This document shows, one piece after another, positions 1 through 11,343 of a stretch of DNA of 64,000 nucleotides. Below the pieces are notes generated by a model, which ran no database searches, was not told where the DNA came from, and worked only from the letters and a program-made list of their open reading frames with translations. Position numbers and translations under genes: made by a program. The DNA comes from Janthinobacterium sp. J1-1 (GTDB lineage Bacteria; Pseudomonadota; Gammaproteobacteria; Burkholderiales; Burkholderiaceae_D): assembly GCF_030944405.1 (NCBI RefSeq), contig NZ_CP132339.1, positions 4,898,001-4,962,000 on the forward strand, in the 5' to 3' direction. Every line of letters starts with the position of its first letter. Within the stretch, counting starts at the first letter, position 1.

Positions 1-268
1 GGCCCTGGATGAAGGCGGCGCTGCGCAGCGGTTCGCGCGCGCACAGCGCCGCTTGCACCGGTGAAATCGCCCAACCGCTGGGCAAGGTGCTTTCACCCTC
101 GGTCATGCGGTCCGAGCCCGCCATCGACAGCTGCGAGTGGCGCTCGACAAAGGCGCGCAGCTGTCCGGTTTCGCCGATCAGCGAGGCCAGCGGACGCGCC
201 GGATCGGCGATGGCGCGGGCGATCTGCGCCAGCTCCGCCTGCTCGGCGGCGCGATCAACGCCGCTCAC
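1..268 (-). CDS. Unknown protein, N-terminal part only
   Basis: The reading frame starts with a GTG at 268 that overlaps the TGA of the upstream DUF6916-type gene (GTGA), so the two are probably translationally coupled. About 89 residues are visible before the window edge. The frame is open throughout with high-GC third positions. It is rich in Ala, Arg and Leu, with a stretch reading LSMAGSDRM near residue 47 and no membrane segment or signal peptide. I do not recognise the family. It lies in the leftward unit opposite the GNAT/hydroxylase/sulfotransferase operon. Confidence 0.55.
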   Translation of the reverse strand, partial: MSGVDRAAEQAELAQIARAIADPARPLASLIGETGQLRAFVERHSQLSMAGSDRMTEGESTLPSGWAISPVQAALCAREPLRSAAFIQG

Positions 269-576
269 GACAGCGATACCTGGTAGCACTGCTTGCCGAT
301 CTCGCTGGGTCTGGCCGGCAACGGCGCCGAGATCGGCCACAAGTACAGCTCCAGCCGGCCCAGCTGTTCGTGATCGAGGGTGTAATTGCCGTCTGACAGT
401 ACCAGTTCGGCCGGGCCCGCGAAGATCATGCTCAGCGGCGTACGGAACTGCTCCGGCAAGCCGCGCCGCGGCAGTTCCTTCGCTTCGGTCAGGATCAAGG
501 GAAGCACGCCGGCGGCGGTATGGGCCATGAAGACGCTGTCGACCAGAGGAGCGACCAGTTCAAGAGTGATGTTCAT
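265..576 (-). CDS. DUF6916-type small protein
   Basis: A 103-residue protein, starting at the ATG at 576 with an AGGA about ten bases upstream; a longer in-frame extension to 627 is AT-rich, reads poorly and was rejected. The sequence has the pattern I associate with DUF6916 proteins: an N-terminal MNITLELVAPLV followed by short beta-like segments with conserved F, LIL and LYLWP stretches. The function of that family is unknown. It has no signal peptide or membrane segment. Its stop overlaps the GTG start of the next leftward gene, so the two form an operon, divergent from the GNAT gene. Confidence 0.6.
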   Translation of the reverse strand: MNITLELVAPLVDSVFMAHTAAGVLPLILTEAKELPRRGLPEQFRTPLSMIFAGPAELVLSDGNYTLDHEQLGRLELYLWPISAPLPARPSEIGKQCYQVSLS

Positions 577-672
577 AGGGGAAATCCTGTAAATGTGATT
601 GCAAGACGGCGTAAACATTGGCAGCATAGCAAATAGATAGCCATTTGAACCACCCCTTTTTTTGGAGCGCCG

Positions 673-1164
673 GTGTATTCCTTATCCTCCCCTTTCAACT
701 TGCGCGAGCTCGATGTCGCCAGCGAAAGCGACCAGGCTTTTGTGCGCACGCTGTACCGCAGCAGCCGCGGCGACTTGCTGCAGATGCAAGCCGAAGCCGA
801 CTTCATCGACCAGCTGATCGCCATGCAGCAGCGCATGCACGATCAGGGCTACCGCCAGTCCTATCCGCAGGCGCGCCACCTGATGATCGAACGCGACGGC
901 GCGCCGATCGGCCGGCTGATTGTCAACCCCGCCGAACAGGCGCTGCGCGTGGTCGACATCACGCTGCTGCCGCAGGCGCAGGGCCAGGGCGCGGGCAGCG
1001 CCGTGCTGGCCGGCCTGCAGGCGCATGCCGCAACGCAGGGATGCACCGTCAGCCTGGGCGTCAATCACGCCAACCTGGCCGCGCGCCGCCTGTATGCGCG
1101 GCTCGGTTTCGTGGCCGACGGCGAAGACCCGATCCAGCAACAGCTGCGCTGGAGTGCGCCATGA
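673..1164 (+). CDS. GNAT-family N-acetyltransferase
   Basis: A 163-residue protein starting with GTG at 673 behind a GGAG at 664-667. Residues 101-109 (QAQGQGAGS) are the acetyl-CoA pyrophosphate-binding motif of the GNAT fold, and residues 134-146 (NLAARRLYARLGF) match the usual C-terminal helix and strand. The family moves an acetyl group from acetyl-CoA to an amine; the substrate cannot be read from sequence. Its stop overlaps the start of the beta-hydroxylase gene (ATGA), and that gene overlaps the sulfotransferase in the same way, so three small-molecule or protein modifying enzymes are made together. Confidence 0.85.
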   Translation: MYSLSSPFNLRELDVASESDQAFVRTLYRSSRGDLLQMQAEADFIDQLIAMQQRMHDQGYRQSYPQARHLMIERDGAPIGRLIVNPAEQALRVVDITLLPQAQGQGAGSAVLAGLQAHAATQGCTVSLGVNHANLAARRLYARLGFVADGEDPIQQQLRWSAP

Positions 1165-1874
1165 CCGCGCCCAGCACGCATCTGCGCCTGCCTTTGCTGT
1201 TCGACGTGGCGCGCATGCAGCAGGAAATTGCCCGCTTCCACGCCACCGACTGGCTCGCGCATTTCAATACGGGCGCCTATGAAAATGGCTGGAGCGTGCT
1301 GCCGCTGCGTTCGGCCGGCGGCGACGCGCGCCACATCATGTCGCTCGACGACGTGGCATATGCCGACACGCCGCACCTGGCGCACTGCCCGTATCTGCGG
1401 CAGGTGATTGCCAGTTTTGACTGCGAGATCGGCGCCGCGCGCCTGATGGCGCTCGAAGCCGGCGCCGTGATCCGCGAACACCGCGACCCCGGCACCGCGC
1501 TGGTCGACGGCGTGACGCGCATCCATATCCCGATCAGGACCTCGCCGCAGGTGCTGTTCCGCATCGATGGCGAGCAAGTGCATTTCAGCGCCGGCCATGC
1601 CTGGTACATGGATGCCAGCTGCCGCCACGCCGTGGAAAACCGTGGTGCGGCGCCACGCGTGCACCTGGTGATCGACTGCGTCACCAACGACTGGCTGCAA
1701 CGCTTGTTCGCCAGCGCCGGCTTCGTGCCGAAGGCGACGCCCAAGTATGGCGACGCCAGCATCAACGACGGCAATGTGCAGCACATTATCGCCAGCCTGC
1801 GCGCCACCGGCGAGCCGGCCGTGCTGGCGCAGGCAGAGCGCCTGGGCGCGATTTACCGCGGGGTGGCCGCATGA
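1161..1874 (+). CDS. Aspartyl/asparaginyl beta-hydroxylase family protein
   Basis: A 237-residue protein in the AspH-like branch of Fe(II)/2-oxoglutarate dioxygenases. The iron ligands are probably H107 and D109 (EHRDPG) and H156 (SCRHAVENRG), with R166 placed to bind 2-oxoglutarate. There is no signal peptide, so it acts in the cytoplasm. The family hydroxylates Asp/Asn side chains or free amino acids; the substrate here is unknown. The ATG at 1161 overlaps the GNAT stop and the stop overlaps the sulfotransferase start, which fixes the start and implies coupled translation. Confidence 0.82.
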   Translation: MTAPSTHLRLPLLFDVARMQQEIARFHATDWLAHFNTGAYENGWSVLPLRSAGGDARHIMSLDDVAYADTPHLAHCPYLRQVIASFDCEIGAARLMALEAGAVIREHRDPGTALVDGVTRIHIPIRTSPQVLFRIDGEQVHFSAGHAWYMDASCRHAVENRGAAPRVHLVIDCVTNDWLQRLFASAGFVPKATPKYGDASINDGNVQHIIASLRATGEPAVLAQAERLGAIYRGVAA

Positions 1875-2887
1875 ACCCGCACAACGGCTTTGCGGTGCAG
1901 GAGCGCCAGCTGACCAAGGGCGAACAAGTCGCATGGCAGCCGGGCATGGACCTGCGCCACTGGTTCCCGCTGACGGCCGGTATTGTTGATGGCGAAGTGA
2001 CGCTGGCCTGGCGCGACATGGCCGATATCGCCTTCACCGATTCCTTCTTTGAAAACACCCTGGCGCGCCAGCAGCGCGACGCACGCCGCGTCTGCCATAC
2101 GCCGGCCACGGCACTCGATCAGTTCAACGGCGTGCCGACGCCGGACGCCTTTATCTTCCACGTCTCGCGCTGCGGCTCGACCCTGCTGACGCAATTGCTG
2201 GCGTCGCTGCCGCAATGCATCGTCATGTCCGAGCCACCCATTATCGACTCCGTGCTGCGCCTGCACCACGACCAGGGCGCGCCTGACGGCACCGTCGCCC
2301 TGCTGCGCCAGGTCATGCGGGCCATGGGCCAGCGCCGTACCGGGCAGGAAAAGCACTTTGTCATCAAGTTCGACTGCTGGCACATCCACAGCCTGGAACT
2401 GCTGCGCGCAGCCTTCCCCGAGACGCCCTGTTTGTTCCTGTACCGCGCGCCGCAGGCGGTGCTGGCCTCGCACCAGCGCCAGCGCGGCCCGCAGATGGTG
2501 CCTGGCCTGATCCACCCCGCCTTGCTGCCCTTGCCGGCACACGCCACCGCCCCCGGCGACCTCGATGCATATACCGGCCTGGTGCTGGACAGTTTTTACA
2601 CGGCAGCCCTGGCCCATGCGGCCGCCGGACGGATCAGGCTGGTCAACTACAGCCAGTTGCCCGGTATCGTCTTTTCGGACCTGCTGGCCAGCTTGAAGAT
2701 CGACTGCACACCGGCGCAGCTGGAAGCGATGCGGCAGCGCTCGCAGTTTCACTCCAAATACACCGGCAATGCCTACCGCGGCGATGCGCGCCCGCCGCAG
2801 GAAGAACGGCTGGCGCAGCTGGCGGCACAGATTGCGCCTGGCTACGAGGCGCTGGAGCAGCGGCGCCTGGAGATCGAGGCGCTGTGA
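1871..2887 (+). CDS. Sulfotransferase-family protein
   Basis: A 338-residue protein. Residues 97-106 (HVSRCGSTLL) form the loop that holds the 5'-phosphosulfate end of PAPS, and residues 187-203 (CLFLYRAPQAVLASHQR) resemble the 3'-phosphate-binding strand and helix of sulfotransferases. The enzyme would transfer sulfate from PAPS to a hydroxyl or amine; the acceptor is unknown, though the adjacent hydroxylase could create one (inference). It is the last gene of the three-gene overlapping operon, followed by an AT-rich gap of 74 bases before the diguanylate cyclase. Confidence 0.78.
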   Translation: MNPHNGFAVQERQLTKGEQVAWQPGMDLRHWFPLTAGIVDGEVTLAWRDMADIAFTDSFFENTLARQQRDARRVCHTPATALDQFNGVPTPDAFIFHVSRCGSTLLTQLLASLPQCIVMSEPPIIDSVLRLHHDQGAPDGTVALLRQVMRAMGQRRTGQEKHFVIKFDCWHIHSLELLRAAFPETPCLFLYRAPQAVLASHQRQRGPQMVPGLIHPALLPLPAHATAPGDLDAYTGLVLDSFYTAALAHAAAGRIRLVNYSQLPGIVFSDLLASLKIDCTPAQLEAMRQRSQFHSKYTGNAYRGDARPPQEERLAQLAAQIAPGYEALEQRRLEIEAL

Positions 2888-2961
2888 AAATATAAATATT
2901 TCAATTATTTCCACAATGAACATTTTCTGTGCGGCGATGAAATGTCCATTAGAATGCGCTG

Positions 2962-4263
2962 ATGGAACCCCTCATTCGCGCCCCGATGGCCAGCTTTGCC
3001 GATTTGCTGCTTGATGCCATTTGCATGGTCGACAAGGACGGGCGCTTTGTGTTTGTCAGCGCCGCCTGTGAACGCATCTTTGGCTACACCCAGCGGGAAA
3101 TGATCGGCATGGTCATGCTCGATCTGGTGGCGCCGGCCGACCGCCAGCGCACCATGGCGGCGGCGCGCGCCATCATGGATGGCAACGCCCACGCGCATTT
3201 CGAAAACCGCTACATCCGCAAGGATGGCAGCCTGGCGCATATCATGTGGTCGGCGCGCTGGTCCGAAGCCGACCAGCTGCGCGTGGCGGTGGCGCGCGAC
3301 ATCACCGTACTGAAGCAGGCACGCCAGAAGCAGGCGGCGCTGTATGCGATCTCCGAAGCGGCCCATGCCTCCGAAGACCTGGCGACCCTGTTTCGCCACA
3401 TCCACCAGATCCTCGGCGAACTGCTGCCGGCCGCCGGCTTGTACATGACCTTGCTGGACCAGCAGGACCAGCCGGAAGAGTTCGCCTCGCGTGCCGATGA
3501 GCGGCAGACCGCCCCACCGTGCGACCTGCCGCGCCTGCTGGCCGGCGAGGTGCTGGCCGGTGGCCAGCCGCTACGGCCCGGCCCCGGGACCGCCGGCGAG
3601 CACGGGCACTGGCTGGCCGTGCCGCTGACCACGGCGCGGCGCACCATCGGCGCGCTGCTGCTGCATGGCGGCAGCGATGCCGGCAGCTACACGGAACAGG
3701 ACCAGGAACTGCTGCAGTTCGTTGCCAAGCAGATCGCCACCGTCATCGAACGCAAGCAGCTGCACGCCCACATGCAGTTCATGGCCATGCACGACGAACT
3801 GACCGGCCTGCCGAACCGCCGCCTGTTCCATGACCGTTTGCAAACGGCTTTTGCGCGTGCCCAGCGCAAGCAGGAACGGCTGTCGCTGCTGTTCCTGGAC
3901 CTCGACGGATTCAAGCGGGTCAATGACGAGCACGGCCATGCCTGCGGCGACCTGCTGCTGCAGGCGGTGGCCAGGCGGCTCAAACAATGCCTGCGCGAGA
4001 GCGACACCCTGGCGCGCCTGGGCGGCGACGAATTCGTGGTGCTACTGGAAAACAATGCGCAGGGCGCCGACGTCTTGCTGGTCGAGCAGAAAATCCACGC
4101 GGCGCTGGCGCTCGACTTCGCGCTCGATAACGGCCGCTGCCTGCGCACCGCCGCCAGCATCGGCAGCGCGCATTATCCCGAGCATGGCGACAGCACCCAG
4201 CTGCTGCTGCGCCACGCCGACCAGGCCATGTATGTGGCCAAGGCTCAGGTGTTCAAGCAATAA
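2962..4263 (+). CDS. PAS-GAF-GGDEF diguanylate cyclase
   Basis: A 433-residue cytoplasmic protein: PAS sensor (about 8-125), GAF-like domain (about 130-270), GGDEF domain (about 275-433). The GGDEF signature is intact at 354-358, the metal-binding FLDLDGF segment is intact, and RESD at 345-348 is the product-inhibition I-site with the usual five-residue spacing. It should therefore make cyclic di-GMP from two GTP in response to an unknown signal and be feedback inhibited. It has no membrane segments. It stands alone, ending at a bidirectional terminator shared with icd. Confidence 0.93.
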   Translation: MEPLIRAPMASFADLLLDAICMVDKDGRFVFVSAACERIFGYTQREMIGMVMLDLVAPADRQRTMAAARAIMDGNAHAHFENRYIRKDGSLAHIMWSARWSEADQLRVAVARDITVLKQARQKQAALYAISEAAHASEDLATLFRHIHQILGELLPAAGLYMTLLDQQDQPEEFASRADERQTAPPCDLPRLLAGEVLAGGQPLRPGPGTAGEHGHWLAVPLTTARRTIGALLLHGGSDAGSYTEQDQELLQFVAKQIATVIERKQLHAHMQFMAMHDELTGLPNRRLFHDRLQTAFARAQRKQERLSLLFLDLDGFKRVNDEHGHACGDLLLQAVARRLKQCLRESDTLARLGGDEFVVLLENNAQGADVLLVEQKIHAALALDFALDNGRCLRTAASIGSAHYPEHGDSTQLLLRHADQAMYVAKAQVFKQ

Positions 4264-4294
4264 AAAAGCCGCCGGGATCTCTCCCGGCGGCTTC
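4262..4294. terminator. Bidirectional intrinsic terminator between dgc and icd
   Basis: A GC-rich hairpin (GCCGCCGGGA, short loop, TCCCGGCGGC) flanked by an A-run on the left and T-rich sequence on the right sits between two convergent genes, so it can serve both. Confidence 0.85.
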
Positions 4295-4338
4295 GCGATG
4301 CGGCGCCTGCCTGCGCGCCGCACCTTCCTGTTACGCGA

Positions 4339-6570
<2,232 letters not shown>

Positions 6571-6855
6571 GTTCAGTCCCTTGTATGCGGTGATGCTTGG
6601 TGGTTAACTTTCTTCGTTCCAAACACAGGGTGGTTGACCTTGCTTTGGACGGCTAGTGTACCGGCGGTGACGCCGTGCTTGGCCCACCACGTATTTTAGA
6701 CTGTCCGGCCGCCGTTTGTGTACCCGATGGCGAGGAATCTTATATAAGACAGCAAATTAGAAGCCCGAGCCAGTGCGCAAGCGCCAATTTCATGCAATAA
6801 AACGAAATTTCACCTGCTGAAATGCCATAACGACAATATCAACATGAAAACATGT

Positions 6856-8265
6856 TCAGTTCAAGGCGGCCTCGATGCGCGTGGCGGCCGCAAACAGCTG
6901 CGCTTCGGCACCCGGTGCGCACAGCACGGAGATGCTCGGCGGCAAGCCGGTGGCAGGGTCCGCAAATTTCCAGGCCGGAATCGCCATCGCCGGCAAATCC
7001 AGGTAATTGCCCAGGGTATGGGCGGTAAACCAGCCATTGACACCGGGTTTCAACGATAGCCGGTTCATCTGCCCATGCGCAGGCGCCAGCAGGCCCAGGG
7101 TCGGCAAGACCATCACGCCATCGGTACCCAGCAATGCCTGGCAGCGCGACCGGGCCTCGGCAAACCGCGCCGCGATCGTGTTGACGTTGGCCGCGCTACG
7201 CGGCTTCATCAGCGGCGCAATCAGCATCCAGCGCAGCAAGCCTTCGTCGATGGTCGGCTTTTTCATCAATTGGCGCAGCAGCTCGGCCCACGGCGAAAAG
7301 CGCCCTGCCTCGGGTGTCGACAGCAAGCGCAGCCAGCCGTCGTAAAAATCATCGAGGATCAGCTTGGGAATCTGGTTGTATAAATAGGGAACGTCGGAAA
7401 AATCCTGCGCCTCCGGCCGGTAGCCCTCTTCCAGCAAGGCCGTCCTGGCGGCGGCCAGCGCCCCGGCCATGCAGGGTTCGCGCATCGCCAGCGGAAAGCC
7501 GCCCGGCGTGACCAGCCTGCCGGCAGCGGGCGGAACGGCAGACACCGGCTGCGCGGCGATCACGTCGTAGACCAGCCGCGCATCGCGCACGCTGCGCGTC
7601 AACGGTCCCAGGCCCAGCCAGGACCGGGTATTGCCGGTCACCACCGGCCAGGTGCCGCGCTGGTCGACGGCGCCGGAATGGGGCTTGAAGCCGACCACGC
7701 CACAGAAGGCGGCCGGGATGCGGATCGAGCCGAGGATGTCGGAGCCGACGCCGAACACGGAAGCACCCGCACCGACCAGCGCCCCTTCGCCACCGCTCGA
7801 ACCACCGGCCACCCGATCCACGTCGAGTGGATTGCGGGTGCGCCCGTAGCGCGGATTGACGCTCTCGGCCGTCATGGCAAACTCCGGCACATTGCTGCGC
7901 GCTACCACGATGGCGCCCGCTTCTTTCAAACGGCGCACGATCTGCGCGTCTTGCGTGGATACTTGCGGCGTCATGCGCATGGAACCGGCCGTCAGCGGCT
8001 CGCCGGCGATGGCAAAGGTTTCCTTGACGCTGCACGGCAAGCCGAACAGCGGCAGCGACCTGTCGCCGGCGCTATCCAGCAGGCGCGCCTGCGCCAGCGC
8101 TTCGTCACGGAAAACATGCGTCGCGCCATTGACCTGCGGCTGCACCTGGTCCAGCCGCGCCAGCTGCGCCCGCGCCAGTTGCTCCACGCTCAATGTGCCC
8201 TGGCGCAGCGCCGCCAGCAAGGCCACGGCGTCCGGACCGTTCAAGTCTCTCTGGAAGTTGTCCAT
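6856..8265 (-). CDS. Amidase (amidase-signature family)
   Basis: A 469-residue amidase-signature enzyme that hydrolyses an amide bond with a Ser-cisSer-Lys triad. Visible residues are K81 (CSVKET), the GGSSGG loop around S156 and the nucleophile S180 in ILGSIRIPA. The glycine-rich GSDILGSIR replaces the more common DxGGSxR, a mild variation seen in the family. No signal peptide, so cytoplasmic. The substrate is not predictable. It lies 12 bases downstream of the glutathione transferase gene and is probably co-transcribed with it. Confidence 0.9.
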   Translation of the reverse strand: MDNFQRDLNGPDAVALLAALRQGTLSVEQLARAQLARLDQVQPQVNGATHVFRDEALAQARLLDSAGDRSLPLFGLPCSVKETFAIAGEPLTAGSMRMTPQVSTQDAQIVRRLKEAGAIVVARSNVPEFAMTAESVNPRYGRTRNPLDVDRVAGGSSGGEGALVGAGASVFGVGSDILGSIRIPAAFCGVVGFKPHSGAVDQRGTWPVVTGNTRSWLGLGPLTRSVRDARLVYDVIAAQPVSAVPPAAGRLVTPGGFPLAMREPCMAGALAAARTALLEEGYRPEAQDFSDVPYLYNQIPKLILDDFYDGWLRLLSTPEAGRFSPWAELLRQLMKKPTIDEGLLRWMLIAPLMKPRSAANVNTIAARFAEARSRCQALLGTDGVMVLPTLGLLAPAHGQMNRLSLKPGVNGWFTAHTLGNYLDLPAMAIPAWKFADPATGLPPSISVLCAPGAEAQLFAAATRIEAALN

Positions 8266-8277
8266 CGCGCGCCCTGA

Positions 8278-8886
8278 TCAGCCTTCGGTGATGGCCATGG
8301 CCTTCTGCCAGGCCGGGCGCGCCTCGATGGCGCGCACAAACGCCTGCAACCTGGGCCAGCGTGTTGCTTCCGGCTGCTTGGTGGCAATGCCGACCGGGAA
8401 ACTGAGCATGATGTCGGCGCCGGTCAAGCTGTCGCCGATAAAGTAGCCGGACGGCTGCACGATGCTTTCCAGATAATCAAAATGGCTGACCACCTCGCCA
8501 TCGATGCGCCCGTGCAGCGGCGCGCCACCATCGCCGAGGCGTGACACATAAATACGCAGCAGCAGCGGAATCATGGCCGAGCCCTCGGCAAAGTGCATCA
8601 GTTGCAGATGGCGCAGCGCCTGCGGCGATCCGGCCGCAGGCAGGAACTGCCCATGCTGTTCGCACAGATATTGCACGATGGCGCCCGACTCTTCGATCAG
8701 CACGCCGTCCACTTCCAGCAGCGGCGACTTGCCCAGCGGGTGGATGGCTTTCAGTTCCGGCGGCGCGAAATGGGTGACGGCGTCGCGCCGGTAGCGCACG
8801 AGTTCATAGTCCAGCCCCAGTTCCTCGAGCAGCCAGACAATGCGCTGCGAGCGGCTTTGATTCAGATGATGTACGCGGATGGCCAT
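8278..8886 (-). CDS. Glutathione S-transferase family protein
   Basis: A 202-residue protein with the two-domain GST layout: a thioredoxin-like N-terminal half (MAIRVHHLNQSRSQRIVWLL, then NP/HPLGKSPLLEVDG with the cis-proline, and EESGAIVQYL that binds the glutathione gamma-glutamyl group) and an all-helical C-terminal half. S11 or a neighbouring residue is the likely activating residue. It would conjugate or reduce substrates with glutathione. It precedes the amidase in the same direction with a short gap, suggesting one transcript. Confidence 0.9.
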   Translation of the reverse strand: MAIRVHHLNQSRSQRIVWLLEELGLDYELVRYRRDAVTHFAPPELKAIHPLGKSPLLEVDGVLIEESGAIVQYLCEQHGQFLPAAGSPQALRHLQLMHFAEGSAMIPLLLRIYVSRLGDGGAPLHGRIDGEVVSHFDYLESIVQPSGYFIGDSLTGADIMLSFPVGIATKQPEATRWPRLQAFVRAIEARPAWQKAMAITEG

Positions 8887-8931
8887 GGTGTTCCCTGATA
8901 AGCAAAACCGTATAGTAATGCACAGTCCGCC

Positions 8932-9837
8932 CTATTCGGCGAACGTGTCGGCCAGCAGATTGCGCAGCCACTGGTTGCCCGCATCCTGGGTATAGCGCCG
9001 GTGCCAGAAGATATTCGTTTGCAGCGAAGGCAAGTGCAGCGGCGGGCGCAGGTAAGCCAGGTTGAACGGCGCGGCCGCGCGCTGCGCCAGCTTTTCGGGC
9101 ACCGTCACCACCAGGTCCGTGCTGCTGACGATATACGGCACGGCCGTGAAATGCGGCACCTGGAAACTGGTGGCGGCGCGCACGCCGGCCTTGTCCAGCA
9201 GCGCGTTGACTTTATCGTAGGGGCTGTCCGACGAGGCCACCACCAGGTGTTCCAGCGCCAGGAAGCGTTTCAGGGTCGGCTTGCCGCGCCCCAGCGCATG
9301 GCCCTTGCGAAACATCGTCACATAGGCCTGCTCGAACAGGCGCCGCTGGTACAGCGCGCCCGAGACGTCGCCAAACGCACCGATCGCCAGGTCAACCCGG
9401 CCCGCTTCCATTTCCGTCTTGATATCGATGGCGCCCGCGCGCACGGTGCTGACCTGCACCTGCGGCGCCAGTTGGCGCAACGTTTTGACCAGCACCGGCA
9501 TGAAATACACTTCGCCGACGTCGCTCATGGCCAGGCGAAAATGGCGCGCGCTGCTGGCGGCGTCAAATGCCTGCGGCGGCTTGAAGGCCTCGGCCAGCGT
9601 AGCCAGCGCGCCGGCCACCGGCTCGGCCAGCAGCTGCGCATAGGGCGTGGGCTGCATGCCCTGCGCCGTGCGCACGAACAATTCGTCGTCGAAGGTGCGC
9701 CGCAGCCGCCCCAGCGCATTGCTAACGGCCGACTGGCTCAGGCGCAGCCGCCTGGCCGCGTTGGATATCTGGCGTTCGCGGTACACCTCGTGGAACACCA
9801 CCAGCAGGTTCAGGTCGATATTGCGCACATCGATCAT
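8932..9837 (-). CDS. LysR-family regulator divergent from hmgA
   Basis: A 301-residue LysR-type transcriptional regulator: winged helix-turn-helix near residues 20-65 (ISNAARRLRLSQSAVSNALGRLRR) followed by a periplasmic-binding-like effector domain. It is transcribed away from hmgA, sharing a 120-base control region with an imperfect dyad typical of LysR operators. The likely job is effector-dependent control of hmgA and of itself; an aromatic-pathway effector is an inference from position only. Confidence 0.92.
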   Translation of the reverse strand: MIDVRNIDLNLLVVFHEVYRERQISNAARRLRLSQSAVSNALGRLRRTFDDELFVRTAQGMQPTPYAQLLAEPVAGALATLAEAFKPPQAFDAASSARHFRLAMSDVGEVYFMPVLVKTLRQLAPQVQVSTVRAGAIDIKTEMEAGRVDLAIGAFGDVSGALYQRRLFEQAYVTMFRKGHALGRGKPTLKRFLALEHLVVASSDSPYDKVNALLDKAGVRAATSFQVPHFTAVPYIVSSTDLVVTVPEKLAQRAAAPFNLAYLRPPLHLPSLQTNIFWHRRYTQDAGNQWLRNLLADTFAE

Positions 9838-9869
9838 GGCGAGGCTTTCAAGCGGGGACTATTCATATT

Positions 9870-9888
9870 GTAAATACTCTGTATTCAC
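9870..9888. promoter_or_regulatory. Candidate LysR-type operator upstream of hmgA
   Basis: An imperfect inverted repeat (GTAAATAC, three bases, GTATTCAC; seven of eight arm positions match) lies between the divergent LysR and hmgA genes, 70 bases before the hmgA start. Position and architecture fit a LysR binding site; not proven. Confidence 0.4.
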
Positions 9889-9957
9889 CTATTTATCTCG
9901 TCAAATATTATCCCACGTTCTAGAGTAGGGCCTGCCATCACAATGGAGACAAAAACA

Positions 9958-11253
9958 ATGAATGCGCCCTACCAATCCGGCTTTGCCAATGAATTCGCCA
10001 CCGAGGCCCTGCCCGGCGCCCTGCCCGCCCACCGCAACTCGCCGCAGCGTGCCGCCTACGGCCTGTATGCCGAGCAGGTGTCCGGCACGGCGTTCACCGC
10101 GCCGCGCAGCCATAACCGCCGCTCGTGGCTGTACCGCATCCGCCCGGCCGCCATGCACCGGCCGTTCCAGCGCCTGGACAACGGCCGCATCGCCGCCGAT
10201 TTCGACTACGTCGAGGCGCCGCCGAACCAGCTGCGCTGGGATCCGCTGCCGATGCCTGTGGAACCCACCGACTTTATCGACGGCTGGGTGACGATGGCCG
10301 GCAACGGCTCGGCGGCGGCGCAATCGGGCTGCGCCATCCACCTGTACGCGGCCAACCGCGACATGCAGGGCCGCTACTTCTATTCGGCCGATGGCGAGCT
10401 GCTGATCGTGCCGCAGCAGGGCCGCTTGCAGCTGCGCACCGAACTGGGCGTGATCGAACTCGAACCGCAGGAAATCGCCGTGATCCCGCGCGGCATCCGC
10501 TTCCAGGCCCTGCTGCCGGACGGTGAGGCGCACGGCTATATCTGCGAAAACTTCGGCGCCCTGCTGCGCCTGCCCGACCTGGGCCCGATCGGCTCGAACG
10601 GCCTGGCCAATCCGCGCGACTTCCTGACGCCGTGCGCGGCCTACGAAGACGTCGAAGGCGACTTCGAACTGGTGGCCAAGTTCTGCGGCAATCTGTGGAC
10701 GGCCAAAATCGGCCACTCGCCGCTGGACGTGGTCGCCTGGCACGGCAATTACGCGCCCTACAAATACGATTTGCGCCACTTCAACACCATCGGTTCGATC
10801 AGCCACGACCACCCCGACCCGTCGATCTTCCTGGTGCTGCAGGCGCCCAGCGACACGCCCGGCGTCGATACGCTGGACTTCGTCATCTTCCCGCCACGCT
10901 GGCTGGTGGCCGAAGACACTTTCCGCCCACCCTGGTTCCACCGCAACGTGGCCAGTGAATTCATGGGCCTGATCCACGGCCAGTACGACGCGAAGTCCGC
11001 CGGTTTCCGCCCGGGCGGCGCCAGCCTGCACAACTGCATGAGCGGCCACGGCCCCGACTCGGGCACCTTCGACAAGGCCAGCAGCATCGACACCAGTGTG
11101 CCGCAAAAGGTCGACAACACCATGGCCTTCATGTTCGAAACGCGCAGCGTGCTGTGCCCGACCGCCCACGCGCTGGCCTCGCCGCAATTGCAAGCCGATT
11201 ATTTCGAGTGCTGGATGGGCATCGGCAAGCATTTCGATCCGGCCCAGCCTTGA
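9958..11253 (+). CDS. hmgA: Homogentisate 1,2-dioxygenase
   Basis: A 431-residue ring-cleaving dioxygenase converting homogentisate to 4-maleylacetoacetate in tyrosine/phenylalanine catabolism. The iron ligands appear as H328 and E334 ([10 protein letters not shown]) and H364 (SGHGPD), as in characterised HmgA. An in-frame ATG at 9943 would add five residues, but the GGAG at 9945-9948 is ideally placed nine bases before the ATG at 9958, which I chose. The usual partner fahA (fumarylacetoacetase) is not adjacent in this window. Probably controlled by the divergent LysR gene. Confidence 0.97.
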   Translation: MNAPYQSGFANEFATEALPGALPAHRNSPQRAAYGLYAEQVSGTAFTAPRSHNRRSWLYRIRPAAMHRPFQRLDNGRIAADFDYVEAPPNQLRWDPLPMPVEPTDFIDGWVTMAGNGSAAAQSGCAIHLYAANRDMQGRYFYSADGELLIVPQQGRLQLRTELGVIELEPQEIAVIPRGIRFQALLPDGEAHGYICENFGALLRLPDLGPIGSNGLANPRDFLTPCAAYEDVEGDFELVAKFCGNLWTAKIGHSPLDVVAWHGNYAPYKYDLRHFNTIGSISHDHPDPSIFLVLQAPSDTPGVDTLDFVIFPPRWLVAEDTFRPPWFHRNVASEFMGLIHGQYDAKSAGFRPGGASLHNCMSGHGPDSGTFDKASSIDTSVPQKVDNTMAFMFETRSVLCPTAHALASPQLQADYFECWMGIGKHFDPAQP

Positions 11254-11343
11254 TCCCTGACGCCCGTTCCGTGTCCGCCATTGTCGTTCGGGGTCCAGGC
11301 CATCCCATCCTATAATGCGGATCGAACAGTCAGGAGAGTTGAA

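Noticed and set aside
6571..6855. A TTGACC-like -35 with a downstream TAGTGT pointing rightwards
   Set aside because: There is no gene to the right for it to serve, and the -10 is poor.
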